Notes: generated from the letters alone by a model not told the origin. A stretch of 45,647 nucleotides of DNA from Oscillospiraceae bacterium (GCA_017540645.1 JAFYAQ010000016.1:1-45647), one strand, 5' to 3'. Counted from the first letter of the stretch, positions 1 through 6,892 are shown. Translations and numbers: made by a program.

Positions 1-924
1 AATGACGCCTTCTATTTCCACTACAATTCCGCCGGAGAGATGGTGGGTTACACCTACCAGGCGGGCAATACGGAGACGGAATGCCTTCTGGTCAAGAACC
101 AGCAGGGGGATGTGGAGAGGGTCATCTCGACCGATGGAACGATCCTGGCTTCCTACAGCTACGACGCCTGGGGCAAGGTGCTTACATCTACCGGCACGCT
201 GGCAGGCGCCAACCCCATCCGGTACAGAGGGTATTACTACGACACCGAGACAGACCTCTACTATCTCCAGAGCCGGTACTACGATCCCCAGGTCGGCAGG
301 TTCCTTAACGCGGATGGCTTTACAAGTACCAGACAAGGGATTTTGGGGTGCAATATGTATGCGTATTGTCTCGATAATCCGGTAAATGGGTGTGATCCAA
401 GCGGTCATAAAAAGTGGTATTTAGATAAAGATGGAAATCCCCAACAGGATGGACAAATAATATATCAGGTTCCATGCCTTGACCAAGAGGAGACAAACCG
501 TTGCTGGGCATATTGTATTCTGATGAGAAAGAGTTATGAGATGGGTTATACCCTCGCAAAAGAACAAATGATTGAATGTATTAATTCATTTGGCTTCCTG
601 TATAAACTGTGTTGGAAAAACAATTGGGGGCTTCCGTTTTTTCTCCAAGGGAAAAAAGCTGACATGAACTCAATTGAAGATTTATTTGAACTTCTGATAG
701 ATCAAGGACCTGTTTACGCAGCTTATAAAATTCCACGCTCCTCTAAAGGTCATATCGTGCTTGTCACGGGGGTGGATATTGAAGCAAATCGAGTGTATAC
801 AAACAACCCTTGGCATGTAAAAGGGGTACAATCTTTTTCTGGTTTTCAAAACGATTTTTGCCCAGGACAGTCTTCATATGATTCTCGATTTCAGTTATAT
901 GCTATCTATACGCCAACATTTTAG
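1..924 (+). CDS. RHS-repeat toxin, C-terminal part with papain-like protease tip (5' truncated by window)
   Basis: The reading frame is open from base 1, so the gene begins to the left. The first ~105 codons are the RHS core end: the RYRGYYYDTETDLYYLQSRY signature, then the RFLNADGF segment and a DNPVN..DPSG motif that normally marks the junction between conserved core and variable toxin. The remaining ~165 residues look like a papain/C39-type cysteine peptidase: Cys168 in NRCWAY (window codon numbers), His251 in GHIVLVTGVD and Asn269 in NNPW would form a Cys-His-Asn triad. The core is GC-rich and the tip is clearly AT-richer, as expected of exchanged toxin tips. RHS proteins are known contact-dependent or secreted polymorphic toxins in Firmicutes; the protease activity is inferred from motifs. 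A processing or housekeeping peptidase role is possible but less likely. The next gene is a likely immunity partner. Confidence 0.85.
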   Translation, partial: NDAFYFHYNSAGEMVGYTYQAGNTETECLLVKNQQGDVERVISTDGTILASYSYDAWGKVLTSTGTLAGANPIRYRGYYYDTETDLYYLQSRYYDPQVGRFLNADGFTSTRQGILGCNMYAYCLDNPVNGCDPSGHKKWYLDKDGNPQQDGQIIYQVPCLDQEETNRCWAYCILMRKSYEMGYTLAKEQMIECINSFGFLYKLCWKNNWGLPFFLQGKKADMNSIEDLFELLIDQGPVYAAYKIPRSSKGHIVLVTGVDIEANRVYTNNPWHVKGVQSFSGFQNDFCPGQSSYDSRFQLYAIYTPTF

Positions 925-946
925 GGGAATATGGAGGATCAACAGT

Positions 947-1462
947 ATGGGAAAACGACTAATAAAAATACTAAAAATAATACTATTAATTCTTGCAATT
1001 GCTATTTGTTTACTAATTCTTGTATACATACTCTTACCTAAAGCAGGCGGGAGGAATGACGTTAATGCAAAACTATATGTAAATGGTGAGCTGCTTGAGG
1101 AGCCGGCGAGAATTTACTGGCGCGGCTATTCCGCATTAGCATCATTTCCATTGATTGCAACGCTGGAAAGCCTTGGCTGCCAAGTTAAGGAGGAAAAACA
1201 AGAAGACAAAATAATAGTAACGATTCTTTCCGGTGATCGTGAGTTTACAGTAGAGAACGATAATCTGTATGAAAAGGGTCATTATATCTATTATGACATA
1301 GCTCGAATAGGATCATGCAGAGGTCTTTTTAAGAGAGAGCAATACTACCTGGATATAAGAAACCATGAAAAACTGCTTAAAGCACTTGGCTTTGATCAGA
1401 TATCTTGCGAAATTGACGAAAAAACACGGGTCGTACATTTGAATGCTGAATCAACTTGGTAA
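947..1462 (+). CDS. Membrane-anchored protein, candidate immunity protein for the RHS toxin
   Basis: The 171-residue protein starts at the ATG preceded by GGAGG at 933-937, 22 bases after the toxin stop. Residues 7-31 form one strong hydrophobic helix, followed by KAGGRND and an extracytoplasmic domain of about 135 residues. That domain begins KLYVNGE and contains FPLIATLESLGCQV, a pattern reminiscent of the copper amine oxidase N-terminal-like domain found on many Firmicute surface proteins. Immunity genes usually lie directly behind the toxin, and the low GC matches that of the toxin tip. The immunity role is inferred from position only; I recognise no characterised immunity family. If correct, the topology suggests it meets an incoming protease at the outer face of the membrane. 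Confidence 0.6.
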   Translation: MGKRLIKILKIILLILAIAICLLILVYILLPKAGGRNDVNAKLYVNGELLEEPARIYWRGYSALASFPLIATLESLGCQVKEEKQEDKIIVTILSGDREFTVENDNLYEKGHYIYYDIARIGSCRGLFKREQYYLDIRNHEKLLKALGFDQISCEIDEKTRVVHLNAESTW

Positions 1463-1475
1463 GCGGATTCCCATA

Positions 1476-1502
1476 TGGGACAGGGGACGGTTCCCTGTCC
1501 CA
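1476..1502. repeat. REP-like palindrome, 10-bp perfect stem
   Basis: TGGGACAGGG (1476-1485) and CCCTGTCCCA (1493-1502) form a perfect inverted repeat around the 7-base loop GACGGTT. It lies 14 bases after the preceding stop and has no T-run, so it is not a standard terminator. Very similar GGGACAGGG...CCCTGTCCC palindromes occur as dispersed REP-like elements in many bacterial genomes, sometimes mobilised by REP-associated tyrosine transposases; that link is from general knowledge. Confidence 0.65.
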
Positions 1503-1544
1503 GCCTGAAACAAACAGCAACGGAATTATACCACTTGCACCTCA

Positions 1545-1592
1545 CATGGCGCGAGGAGCTAATCACTCCCCGCGCCATGCTTTTTATCTTTT
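1545..1592 (+). terminator. Rho-independent terminator after the toxin/immunity pair
   Basis: CATGGCGCG (1545-1553) pairs with CGCGCCATG (1571-1579), with an inner GGAG/CTCC pairing, and is followed by the T-rich tract CTTTTTATCTTTTT. A second 10-bp hairpin, AATGCGTTTC/GAAACGCATT, lies at 1606-1630. Confidence 0.75.
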
Positions 1593-1717
1593 TCCGGTTG
1601 GCCAAAATGCGTTTCGCCTTGAAACGCATTATTTTCTGCCCACCCCTGTCCGCATTTCCCGTCGAAAAACGTTATAAATAATATCCTGGTTGGGGGAAGA
1701 GTGGAGGTGAGTGTTTC

Positions 1718-2200
1718 ATGTATCAAAGGTTTTGGAACAAGTTCTATGATGCCAAGGTTGCAAGTTACTATTTTCAGTTTTATGCAATAAGCGCCAGAAG
1801 GAATAAAAATGTAGTTTCTGCAGTTTGTCTTCTTGCAACATCAGCATTGCTCTTTCAAATGTCACAGAGTACTACTAATCGCTTGGTATGGATAGTGCTT
1901 ATTTTTACGTGTCAACTTGTCGCCTTGTTCCAGCCACTGTTTCCTTTTGAGAAACAATACCATGCGGCATGTTACATATACGAAGATATTAATCAACTGT
2001 GCTCAGAAATGGAAGCCTACTGGAGAACAATTGGGGACGAAACAAGTGATGAAGAGATCACTCAGCATATTATGCTTTTTTCTGATAAGCAAGATAAGAT
2101 TGAAAACCGATTCGCAACTGCCGACTTATTTCCTCAAAGGACATGTATTCATGCAAAAGCAGTAAAAAATGCAAATAACTTTTTTAGGGGGCTAAGATAA
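1718..2200 (+). CDS. Two-TM membrane protein, SLATT-like candidate effector
   Basis: This 160-residue protein has GGAGG at 1703-1707 upstream of its ATG. A short amphipathic N-terminus is followed by two membrane helices (about residues 32-48 and 55-72) joined by a very short loop, then a ~85-residue soluble helical tail rich in charged residues. This layout resembles the two-TM SLATT and similar effectors found beside nucleotide-second-messenger or TIR genes in bacterial conflict systems, but the sequence match is not strong enough to name a family. Its TAA overlaps the ATG of the next tiny gene (TAATG). It opens a tight cluster that ends in a TIR-like gene, so a membrane-disrupting effector role is plausible. 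This is inference. Confidence 0.7.
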   Translation: MYQRFWNKFYDAKVASYYFQFYAISARRNKNVVSAVCLLATSALLFQMSQSTTNRLVWIVLIFTCQLVALFQPLFPFEKQYHAACYIYEDINQLCSEMEAYWRTIGDETSDEEITQHIMLFSDKQDKIENRFATADLFPQRTCIHAKAVKNANNFFRGLR

Positions 2201-2328
2201 TGAGCGAAAAAGAGATAACGACAAATACTCCGAAAACAAACACTCCTTCAGATGGTGAGGTTTTAATCCATTCACTTGTACCACCAACAACCAAACATCC
2301 GAAAGCACCACCGAGGCCTAAGAAATAA
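2200..2328 (+). CDS. Tiny proline/lysine-rich protein (42 aa)
   Basis: The ATG overlaps the stop of the two-TM gene, which indicates translational coupling. The 42-residue product starts MSEKEITTNTPKTN and ends PPRPKK. It is rich in Pro, Thr and Lys, has no membrane segment and is probably disordered. The frame is too short to call on coding statistics alone; support comes from the coupled start and its place in a dense co-directional cluster. No family recognised. Confidence 0.5.
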   Translation: MSEKEITTNTPKTNTPSDGEVLIHSLVPPTTKHPKAPPRPKK

Positions 2329-2349
2329 GGGAAATAATTGGGGAGGCAT

Positions 2350-2463
2350 ATGAATTACGATATGATTTCGAGAGATTTGGAAAGCCAAAAGAAGAAAAAT
2401 GAGAAAGGCAATCTTCATTTGCTGATTACGAATACAGTCATGGGTGCTTTTGGAAAGGGATAA
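2350..2463 (+). CDS. Tiny hypothetical protein (37 aa)
   Basis: A GGGAGG ribosome binding site at 2341-2346 precedes ATG 2350 by three bases, somewhat close. The product starts MNYDMISRDLESQKKK and ends MGAFGKG, with a charged first half and a more hydrophobic second half. Its TAA lies two bases before the ATG of the next membrane protein gene, so coupling or a leader-peptide role is possible. It could also be the surviving start of a longer decayed gene. No family recognised. Confidence 0.4.
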   Translation: MNYDMISRDLESQKKKNEKGNLHLLITNTVMGAFGKG

Positions 2464-2465
2464 TA

Positions 2466-2909
2466 ATGGACGAAGGAAAAATTATAATGGATGAAAACAT
2501 AAAAGAGTATCTAGCATTGATACAGGAACCGATAGGAAGGCTTTCAACAGCCTCATCCATTTTCAAAGGATTCGCAGCGACTATCGTTTCAGGGATAGCG
2601 GCTTTGTCTTATTCGGAGGTGAAACTAGTCGTTCTTATTCTATCGTTCATTCCGATTCTGGCGTTCGTAGCGCTTGATTTATATTACCTCCAGCTTGAGC
2701 GGCTTTACCGAGGGTTATATGATGCAGTTCTGAGCGGGAGTCATCCAATCGATTTTCAAATTGTTCCGCCGAGAGGGAAGGATTTTGTTAAGAAATCTCA
2801 TGCTTCAATCTGGCAATGCATGACTTCACCTAGTATATGGTTATTCTATCCCGCGATGTTTATTGTCCTCATAGTAATTTCTATCTTGAAAGGTTGTGGA
2901 GGTATCTGA
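2466..2909 (+). CDS. Small three-TM membrane protein, candidate effector or partner of the TIR-like protein
   Basis: This 147-residue protein starts at ATG 2466 (AAAGGGA just upstream) or at the in-frame ATG 2487. Helices lie at about residues 33-49, 52-71 and 123-141. A charged, partly amphipathic stretch (LERLYRGLYDAVLSG, then the PPRGKDFVKK loop) sits between helices 2 and 3. The ribosome binding site of the following TIR-like gene is embedded in its last codons, and the two genes are separated by one base, so they are almost certainly co-translated. Pairing of a small multi-TM protein with a TIR-like sensor recalls Thoeris-type systems with membrane effectors. I recognise no named family, so its function is inferred from context. 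Confidence 0.7.
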   Translation: MDEGKIIMDENIKEYLALIQEPIGRLSTASSIFKGFAATIVSGIAALSYSEVKLVVLILSFIPILAFVALDLYYLQLERLYRGLYDAVLSGSHPIDFQIVPPRGKDFVKKSHASIWQCMTSPSIWLFYPAMFIVLIVISILKGCGGI

Positions 2910-2910
2910 T

Positions 2911-3474
2911 ATGGCAAGAAAGGTTTTTGTTTCGTATAAATTCCGTGATTATGATGTTAAGGCACTTAGTGGGGTCACTCCTCCAACTTGGCCTTGTCAC
3001 TATGTATCTTATCTCAAGAACAATATTCTTGTTGGGCAAATTTATAAGGGAGAGCGACAAGATGAAGATCTGTCTGCATACAGCGAGGACTATATCTGGA
3101 ATCATTTAAAAGATAAGATCTGGGATAGTTCGGTAACTGTTTTGTTGATTTCCCCAAATATGAAAGATGCTGGCAAATGGCAGAAGTCGCAGTGGATACC
3201 TTGGGAAATATCATATTCGCTTCGTCTTACTCCCAGAAGTGATCGAACCAGTCAAAGGAATTCTATCGTTGCGGTAAAATTGCCAGATAAGAACGGCAAT
3301 ACATATTATTTTGACAAAAACACCACTTTCTCAATCCTGCGAGAAAACATCGACAATGGATATGTTTATCTTACGGACTGGGATTTCTTCTGCAAGCATC
3401 CGGATTACTGTTTCAATGAGGCAGATAAGAAACGCCTTGCGACACCGGATTGGAAGATAACGATATTACTCTAA
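2911..3474 (+). CDS. TIR-like (ThsB/MTH538-type) domain protein
   Basis: The start at ATG 2911 is set by GGAGG at 2898-2902, inside the end of the previous gene. The 187-residue protein begins ARKVFVSYKFRDYDV, the first strand and box-1-like loop of the MTH538/DUF1863 TIR-like fold. The DSSVTVLLISPN strand and W..WEISYSL segment place the conserved acidic residue at Glu99, as in Thoeris ThsB proteins. Such proteins are known to sense phage and make NAD-derived signals that trigger an effector. No ThsA-type NADase lies nearby; the neighbours are small membrane proteins, which could be the effector. The fold call is fairly sure, the signalling role is inferred. Confidence 0.75.
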   Translation: MARKVFVSYKFRDYDVKALSGVTPPTWPCHYVSYLKNNILVGQIYKGERQDEDLSAYSEDYIWNHLKDKIWDSSVTVLLISPNMKDAGKWQKSQWIPWEISYSLRLTPRSDRTSQRNSIVAVKLPDKNGNTYYFDKNTTFSILRENIDNGYVYLTDWDFFCKHPDYCFNEADKKRLATPDWKITILL

Positions 3475-3589
3475 CAAACGGTAAATGAAAACTAAGTAAC
3501 GGAACTCTGTGTTACTCCAATAAGCCAATTAAGCCACTTAGACCTGAGGTGACTTCTCAATGCTCACTGTTTCCAAGACATGATCTGAG

Positions 3590-3781
3590 GTGAGAACAAT
3601 CAATCAGAAACACGAAACCCATTGGCTTATCTGTCCTAAATGCGGGGGAAAAACTAGAGTCAGAATCTGCGAAGACACAGTCCTTTTGAATTTCCCTCTG
3701 TTCTGCCCTCAATGCAAACGGGAAACGATTGTAGGTGTAATAAAACTGAAAATGGTAGTCAGCGACGAGCCAGACGCTTAA
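3590..3781 (+). CDS. Cysteine-rich KTR-family small protein of mobile elements
   Basis: The 63-residue protein uses a GTG start within GAGGTGAG; no in-frame ATG exists nearby, so the exact start is uncertain. It matches the cysteine-rich KTR family: WLICPKCGGKTRVRI..DT..NFPLFCPQCK, with two CxxC pairs (Cys15/18 and Cys39/42) forming a probable zinc ribbon, and the usual EPDA near the end. The family is typical of integrative and conjugative elements of gut Firmicutes; its function is unknown. It marks the left part of the mobile-element module and is followed by a hairpin terminator. Confidence 0.75.
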   Translation: MRTINQKHETHWLICPKCGGKTRVRICEDTVLLNFPLFCPQCKRETIVGVIKLKMVVSDEPDA

Positions 3782-3785
3782 AGCG

Positions 3786-3830
3786 CAGAGCCGGCTACTC
3801 CGTGAAGGGAGTCGCTGGCTCTGTTTTTAT
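3786..3830. terminator. Terminator between the KTR gene and the convergent repressor gene
   Basis: CAGAGCCGGCTACTCC (3786-3801) pairs imperfectly with GGAGTCGCTGGCTCTG (3808-3823), followed by TTTTTATTT. The repressor gene ends at 3827 on the other strand, so the hairpin may serve both genes. Confidence 0.75.
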
Positions 3831-4177
3831 TTAATAGCGTTCAATTTTTTGCCCTTTACAACTTCCAGGGCTCCTCTGACAATGGGAATCAAGGAGGCGA
3901 TCTGATCATCGCGACAGTCTGAAAGCATGATTTCAAGCTGCGTTCTTGCCGGGGCTTCGGCTGATTCTGACGGATAGAAGATCTCCATCGGGTCGATTTG
4001 TAATGCCACGATCAGCGCAGACAGGACATCCAGCTGCGGATTGCCTTCACCGTGCTCAATTTTCCGAATGGTCTGTTCTGTGATGCTGGTACACTCCGCA
4101 AGAGCAGCCTGCGTTATGTTCTGGTTTTTTCGATACCTATACACACAGTCTCCTAATGCCTTCGCATATTCCGACAT
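3827..4177 (-). CDS. XRE-family transcriptional regulator
   Basis: This 116-residue protein carries an N-terminal Cro/C1-type helix-turn-helix at about residues 12-60 (RKNQNITQAALAECTSITEQTIRKIEHGEGNPQLDVLSALIVALQI), followed by a ~50-residue acidic and hydrophobic tail that could dimerise. Regulators of this type commonly hold integrative elements in the repressed state. It is divergent from the Spo0A-like gene. The octamer TACAGTAT overlaps the -10 element of its own candidate promoter and that of the divergent gene, which suggests autoregulation. The DNA-binding call is sure; the target is inferred. Confidence 0.85.
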   Translation of the reverse strand: MSEYAKALGDCVYRYRKNQNITQAALAECTSITEQTIRKIEHGEGNPQLDVLSALIVALQIDPMEIFYPSESAEAPARTQLEIMLSDCRDDQIASLIPIVRGALEVVKGKKLNAIK

Positions 4178-4485
4178 TTTAATTCACCCCATACCGATTG
4201 TACAGTATTGGTTTCCTTGTCGGAATTTGTCAAAGTTGCGCTTTTACCGAAAACATAATTGCGGTATAAGCCACTGTATTATCCCTCGGCCATTCCGTTT
4301 CATCATGAAACGAATAATGACGAACGATAGAAAGAACGGTATGAAAGCGTCCGCCCGTGTAAGATGAGTGCTGTACGATTACGAGCGGAAGACCACCACT
4401 TTTTCCCAAGAGTACAGTATAATAACCTTGCCGGCAACAATAACATTTATTCAAAAAAGAATCAAGCAGAGAGGAAGAAAACAGG
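4178..4485. promoter_or_regulatory. Divergent control region between the XRE repressor and the Spo0A-like gene
   Basis: On the minus strand TTGACA (4228-4233) and AATACT (4204-4209) are 18 bases apart and face the repressor gene. On the plus strand TATAAT at 4418-4423 faces the Spo0A-like gene, without a good -35 box. The octamer TACAGTAT occurs at 4201-4208 and 4413-4420, overlapping both -10 elements. A hairpin CGTTTC-ATCAT-GAAACG lies at 4296-4312. I see no credible gene here. Confidence 0.45.
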
Positions 4486-4860
4486 ATGCGTTTAGTCGAT
4501 CAAATTCAGGAAACCGCAGCTTCCGCTATTATTACAAACGACACTGGCCGTCTCCTGCGCAGCCTTGGAGCCACCGGGCGGCTGTATGGATATAAGTACA
4601 TGGAGTATATAGTGGATTACATGTCCCGGCACCAAGACGATCACCAATTTCTCACGAAAGACGTGTATCCGGAGACGGCAAAGCACTTCCATGTTTCCCC
4701 GTCCTCGGTGGAACGGGCCTTGAGGACGCTCATTCAGGCAATCTGGAAACGGAGCGATCACAGCAACCTAGACTATGTGGCCGGGGTGCATTTGGAAAAG
4801 GCTCCCACCAACAGCGAATTCATCGACATGGTGGTTGCGTTTTTTCAGTACAAGAACTGA
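4486..4860 (+). CDS. Spo0A C-terminal-domain-like DNA-binding protein of the mobile element
   Basis: This 124-residue protein has an AGAGAGGA-type ribosome binding site upstream. It lacks a receiver domain but aligns by eye with the Spo0A output domain: the LGATGRLYGYKYMEYIVDYM helices, a YPETAKHFHVSPSSVERALRTLIQAIW recognition segment (about residues 60-90), and the closing TNSEFIDMVVAFF helix. Stand-alone Spo0A-C proteins are known on Firmicute integrative elements, where their role is unclear. It might control element genes or interfere with the host Spo0A regulon. It lies between the XRE repressor and the excisionase/integrase. Confidence 0.75.
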   Translation: MRLVDQIQETAASAIITNDTGRLLRSLGATGRLYGYKYMEYIVDYMSRHQDDHQFLTKDVYPETAKHFHVSPSSVERALRTLIQAIWKRSDHSNLDYVAGVHLEKAPTNSEFIDMVVAFFQYKN

Positions 4861-5348
4861 TGGGAGGGGCGGTCTCTCCGTCCCTCCAAAGCATTTCCGT
4901 TCACAGAAGCATACCGGCAGCGGCATGTTTCTGTGAGCCGAAAGGCTCTCCAAAAATGAATAGGGCAGGCAGATACGTTCCGTTTGCATGAAGCCAGACG
5001 GCGGGTGCGCCATGATCGTCAGTCGGTAAGGAGGTGAAGGACCGGCGGCAGAGCGATACCACCAGCGCCGTATACAGCCTTTGGCAGGGCTGTTGGCCAG
5101 GATATGCGAATGGGAGAGATACTTGCGTTGGCTATGCGTCACAGCGTAGGACGCCCCGCCATAAGAATGGGGGGAGGCACGGTAAAAAACCTATGGAGCG
5201 GCAAGCCCAGCCGCCGTCTGTCTTTGCTTTTGATATAAACGTGATACCCTTTGGTCCGCACAGCTTGCATGTGCGGATTTCGTTGTAAAACGTCGATATC
5301 CGTTTCATGCTGAAACAGATATTTTTTTAGAAAAGGGAGCTCAATAAT
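4861..5348. other. Non-coding or decayed segment of the element, with hairpins
   Basis: No convincing gene is visible here. Short open frames exist, including one from GTG 5034 with an AAGGAGG-like site, but their composition (many Arg, Gly and Pro residues) looks accidental. An 8-bp perfect hairpin TCCGCACA/TGTGCGGA lies at 5255-5277. The position, between the regulators and the xis-int genes, is where origin-of-transfer or control sequences often sit, but nothing identifies one. Confidence 0.4.
5296..5329 (+). terminator. Hairpin terminator before the excisionase module
   Basis: ATATCCGTTTCA (5296-5307) and TGAAACAGATAT (5311-5322) pair with one mismatch and run into a T tract. It would insulate the small gene at 5349 and the xis-int pair from upstream transcription. 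Confidence 0.65.
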
Positions 5349-5513
5349 TTGACAGATTTCGACACCGATGGGAAAATTACTATAGGAAGTGAATACCCTA
5401 TGTACCTTGAAAATGTTGAATACTCTGTCATTTATAACGGTGCTTTCGCTGCGGCTCTGAGGTGCTTGAAAGAAGAAGCCGGGAGGGGAGATCTTGGAAA
5501 TGAATCTGTTTGA
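5349..5513 (+). CDS. Small hypothetical protein upstream of the excisionase (54 aa)
   Basis: The proposed TTG start has GGGAG at 5335-5339, nine bases away; an in-frame ATG at 5400 would give 37 residues. The product reads TDFDTDGKITIGSEYPMYLENVEYSV, then a helix with AAALRCLKEEAG. Its last codons overlap the excisionase start by 14 bases in another frame, which suggests coupling. No known domain is recognised. Position suggests a role in element control, but that is only a guess. Confidence 0.45.
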   Translation: MTDFDTDGKITIGSEYPMYLENVEYSVIYNGAFAAALRCLKEEAGRGDLGNESV

Positions 5514-5712
5514 TGCCTACCCGGATATTATGACCGTCTCTCAAGTCAGCGAAGCTTTGTATATCGGCAGAAACAGCGCCTATAACCTGATCAACCGAAA
5601 CGCCATCGGTCATTTGCGGATCGGGTCTTCCATCCGGGTGCCGAAAAGCTGTCTGATCGAATACATAGCCTCCGCCTGGCACGCAGCGAATGAGCCAGAC
5701 AAAACAGGCTGA
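5500..5712 (+). CDS. Excisionase-type helix-turn-helix protein
   Basis: ATG 5500 lies about nine bases from an AGGGGAG site; a TTG at 5494 is too close to it. The 70-residue protein is a winged-helix HTH_17/excisionase type: MTVSQVSEALYIGRNSAYNLIN is the helix-turn-helix, followed by IGHLRIGSSIRVPKSCLIEYI, the usual wing and C-terminal helix. It lies directly upstream of the integrase gene, the standard xis-int arrangement. It probably directs excision by bending the attachment site DNA and may also act as a regulator. Confidence 0.85.
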   Translation: MNLFDAYPDIMTVSQVSEALYIGRNSAYNLINRNAIGHLRIGSSIRVPKSCLIEYIASAWHAANEPDKTG

Positions 5713-5737
5713 TCTAACTGTCGGAAAGGAGACAGTT

Positions 5738-6880
5738 ATGACCGGCAGCCTGCAAGTAAAGAATGACAAGTTCTATATAATCATCAACCTGAAAGAGGAC
5801 GGCAAGCGAAAGCAGAAATGGATTGCAACCGGGCTTGACGCAAAAGGAAACAAAAGGAAAGCGGAACATATGTTGCGGGAGACCTTGGTGGAGTGTGAGA
5901 AGAATCCGAGAATGCCCTCCAGCGACATTTTGTTTTCCGACTATATCCGAGCCTGGCTGAAGGTGGCGGAGCGCAGAGTGGATTCTGTGACCTTTCAGGG
6001 CTACAAGCTGATGGCAAACGCCCAGGTGATCCCGTACTTCGACCAGAGCGGCGTCAGGCTGCAGGAAGTCACACGTGCGGATCTGCAGGCCTATTTCGAT
6101 GAAAAGGCAACAAGAGGCCGCAAGGACGGAAAGGGCGGCATGTCACCCTCATCCCTGCGGCAGTACAAGAATATCATTCTGCAAACCTTGAATGAAGCCA
6201 TTAAAAACGACCTCATCCGGACGAATCCCTGTCAGTTTATTGAGCTTCCGAAGAAAGAGCGTTATGAATCCAGCTACTACAGCGCCGAGCAGCTTAAGAC
6301 GCTGTTTGAGGCGATCCGCGAGGATCCCATTTATCCGCTGGTAAAGATCACCGCCCTGTACGGTCTGCGCCGCAGCGAAGTCCTGGGGTTGAAATGGGAC
6401 AGCGTGGATTTCACCGCCGGGCGTCTCACCATCAAGCACACGGTTTCCAAGGTCACGACGGCGGTGTGCAAGGATAAGACCAAGAACAGCTCCAGCCACC
6501 GATCCTTTCCTCTGACGCCGGAAGCCCGCGAGATCTTCCTTCAGGCAAAAAGGGAAGAGGAAGAGAACCGACAGCTCTGCGGCAAAAGTTACAAGGAGAA
6601 CGACTTTATCTTCAAGTGGCCGGAGGGAACGCCCTTTTCCCCGGACTATGTTTCTTCCCATTTTGCCCTGCTGCTGAAAAACAACGGCCTGCCGCACATC
6701 CGCTTTCATGAACTACGGCACAGCTGCGCCAGCCTTTTGCTCAACAGCGGCTTTACCCTGAAAGACGTGCAGGAGTACATGGGACACTCGGATATTCAGA
6801 TGACCGCCAACATTTACGGCCATCTGGATGTGCAGAGAAAGCAGCTTTTGACCGAGAAAATGGCCGAAAGTATCTTCTGA
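5738..6880 (+). CDS. Tyrosine-type site-specific integrase
   Basis: ATG 5738 follows AAAGGA by seven bases; an upstream in-frame start at 5690 lacks a good site. The 380-residue protein has an N-terminal arm-binding domain (KFYIIINLKEDGKRKQKW), a SAM-like core-binding domain (about 60-165) and a catalytic domain with Arg211 (YGLRRSEV), His324-x2-Arg327 (FHELRHS), His350 (MGHSD) and Tyr360 (NIYGHL). All catalytic residues are present, so it is probably active. It is the last gene before the tRNA-Leu 3' end, the expected place for a tRNA-targeting integrative element. The repeated GTTAGAAA just after its stop could be arm-type sites. Confidence 0.92.
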   Translation: MTGSLQVKNDKFYIIINLKEDGKRKQKWIATGLDAKGNKRKAEHMLRETLVECEKNPRMPSSDILFSDYIRAWLKVAERRVDSVTFQGYKLMANAQVIPYFDQSGVRLQEVTRADLQAYFDEKATRGRKDGKGGMSPSSLRQYKNIILQTLNEAIKNDLIRTNPCQFIELPKKERYESSYYSAEQLKTLFEAIREDPIYPLVKITALYGLRRSEVLGLKWDSVDFTAGRLTIKHTVSKVTTAVCKDKTKNSSSHRSFPLTPEAREIFLQAKREEEENRQLCGKSYKENDFIFKWPEGTPFSPDYVSSHFALLLKNNGLPHIRFHELRHSCASLLLNSGFTLKDVQEYMGHSDIQMTANIYGHLDVQRKQLLTEKMAESIF

Positions 6881-6892
6881 TCCCGGACAGGG

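Noticed and set aside
5034..5288. GTG-start frame of 84 codons between the Spo0A-like gene and the excisionase
   Set aside because: Residue content is irregular, no domain is visible, and the other two frames look equally uninformative.
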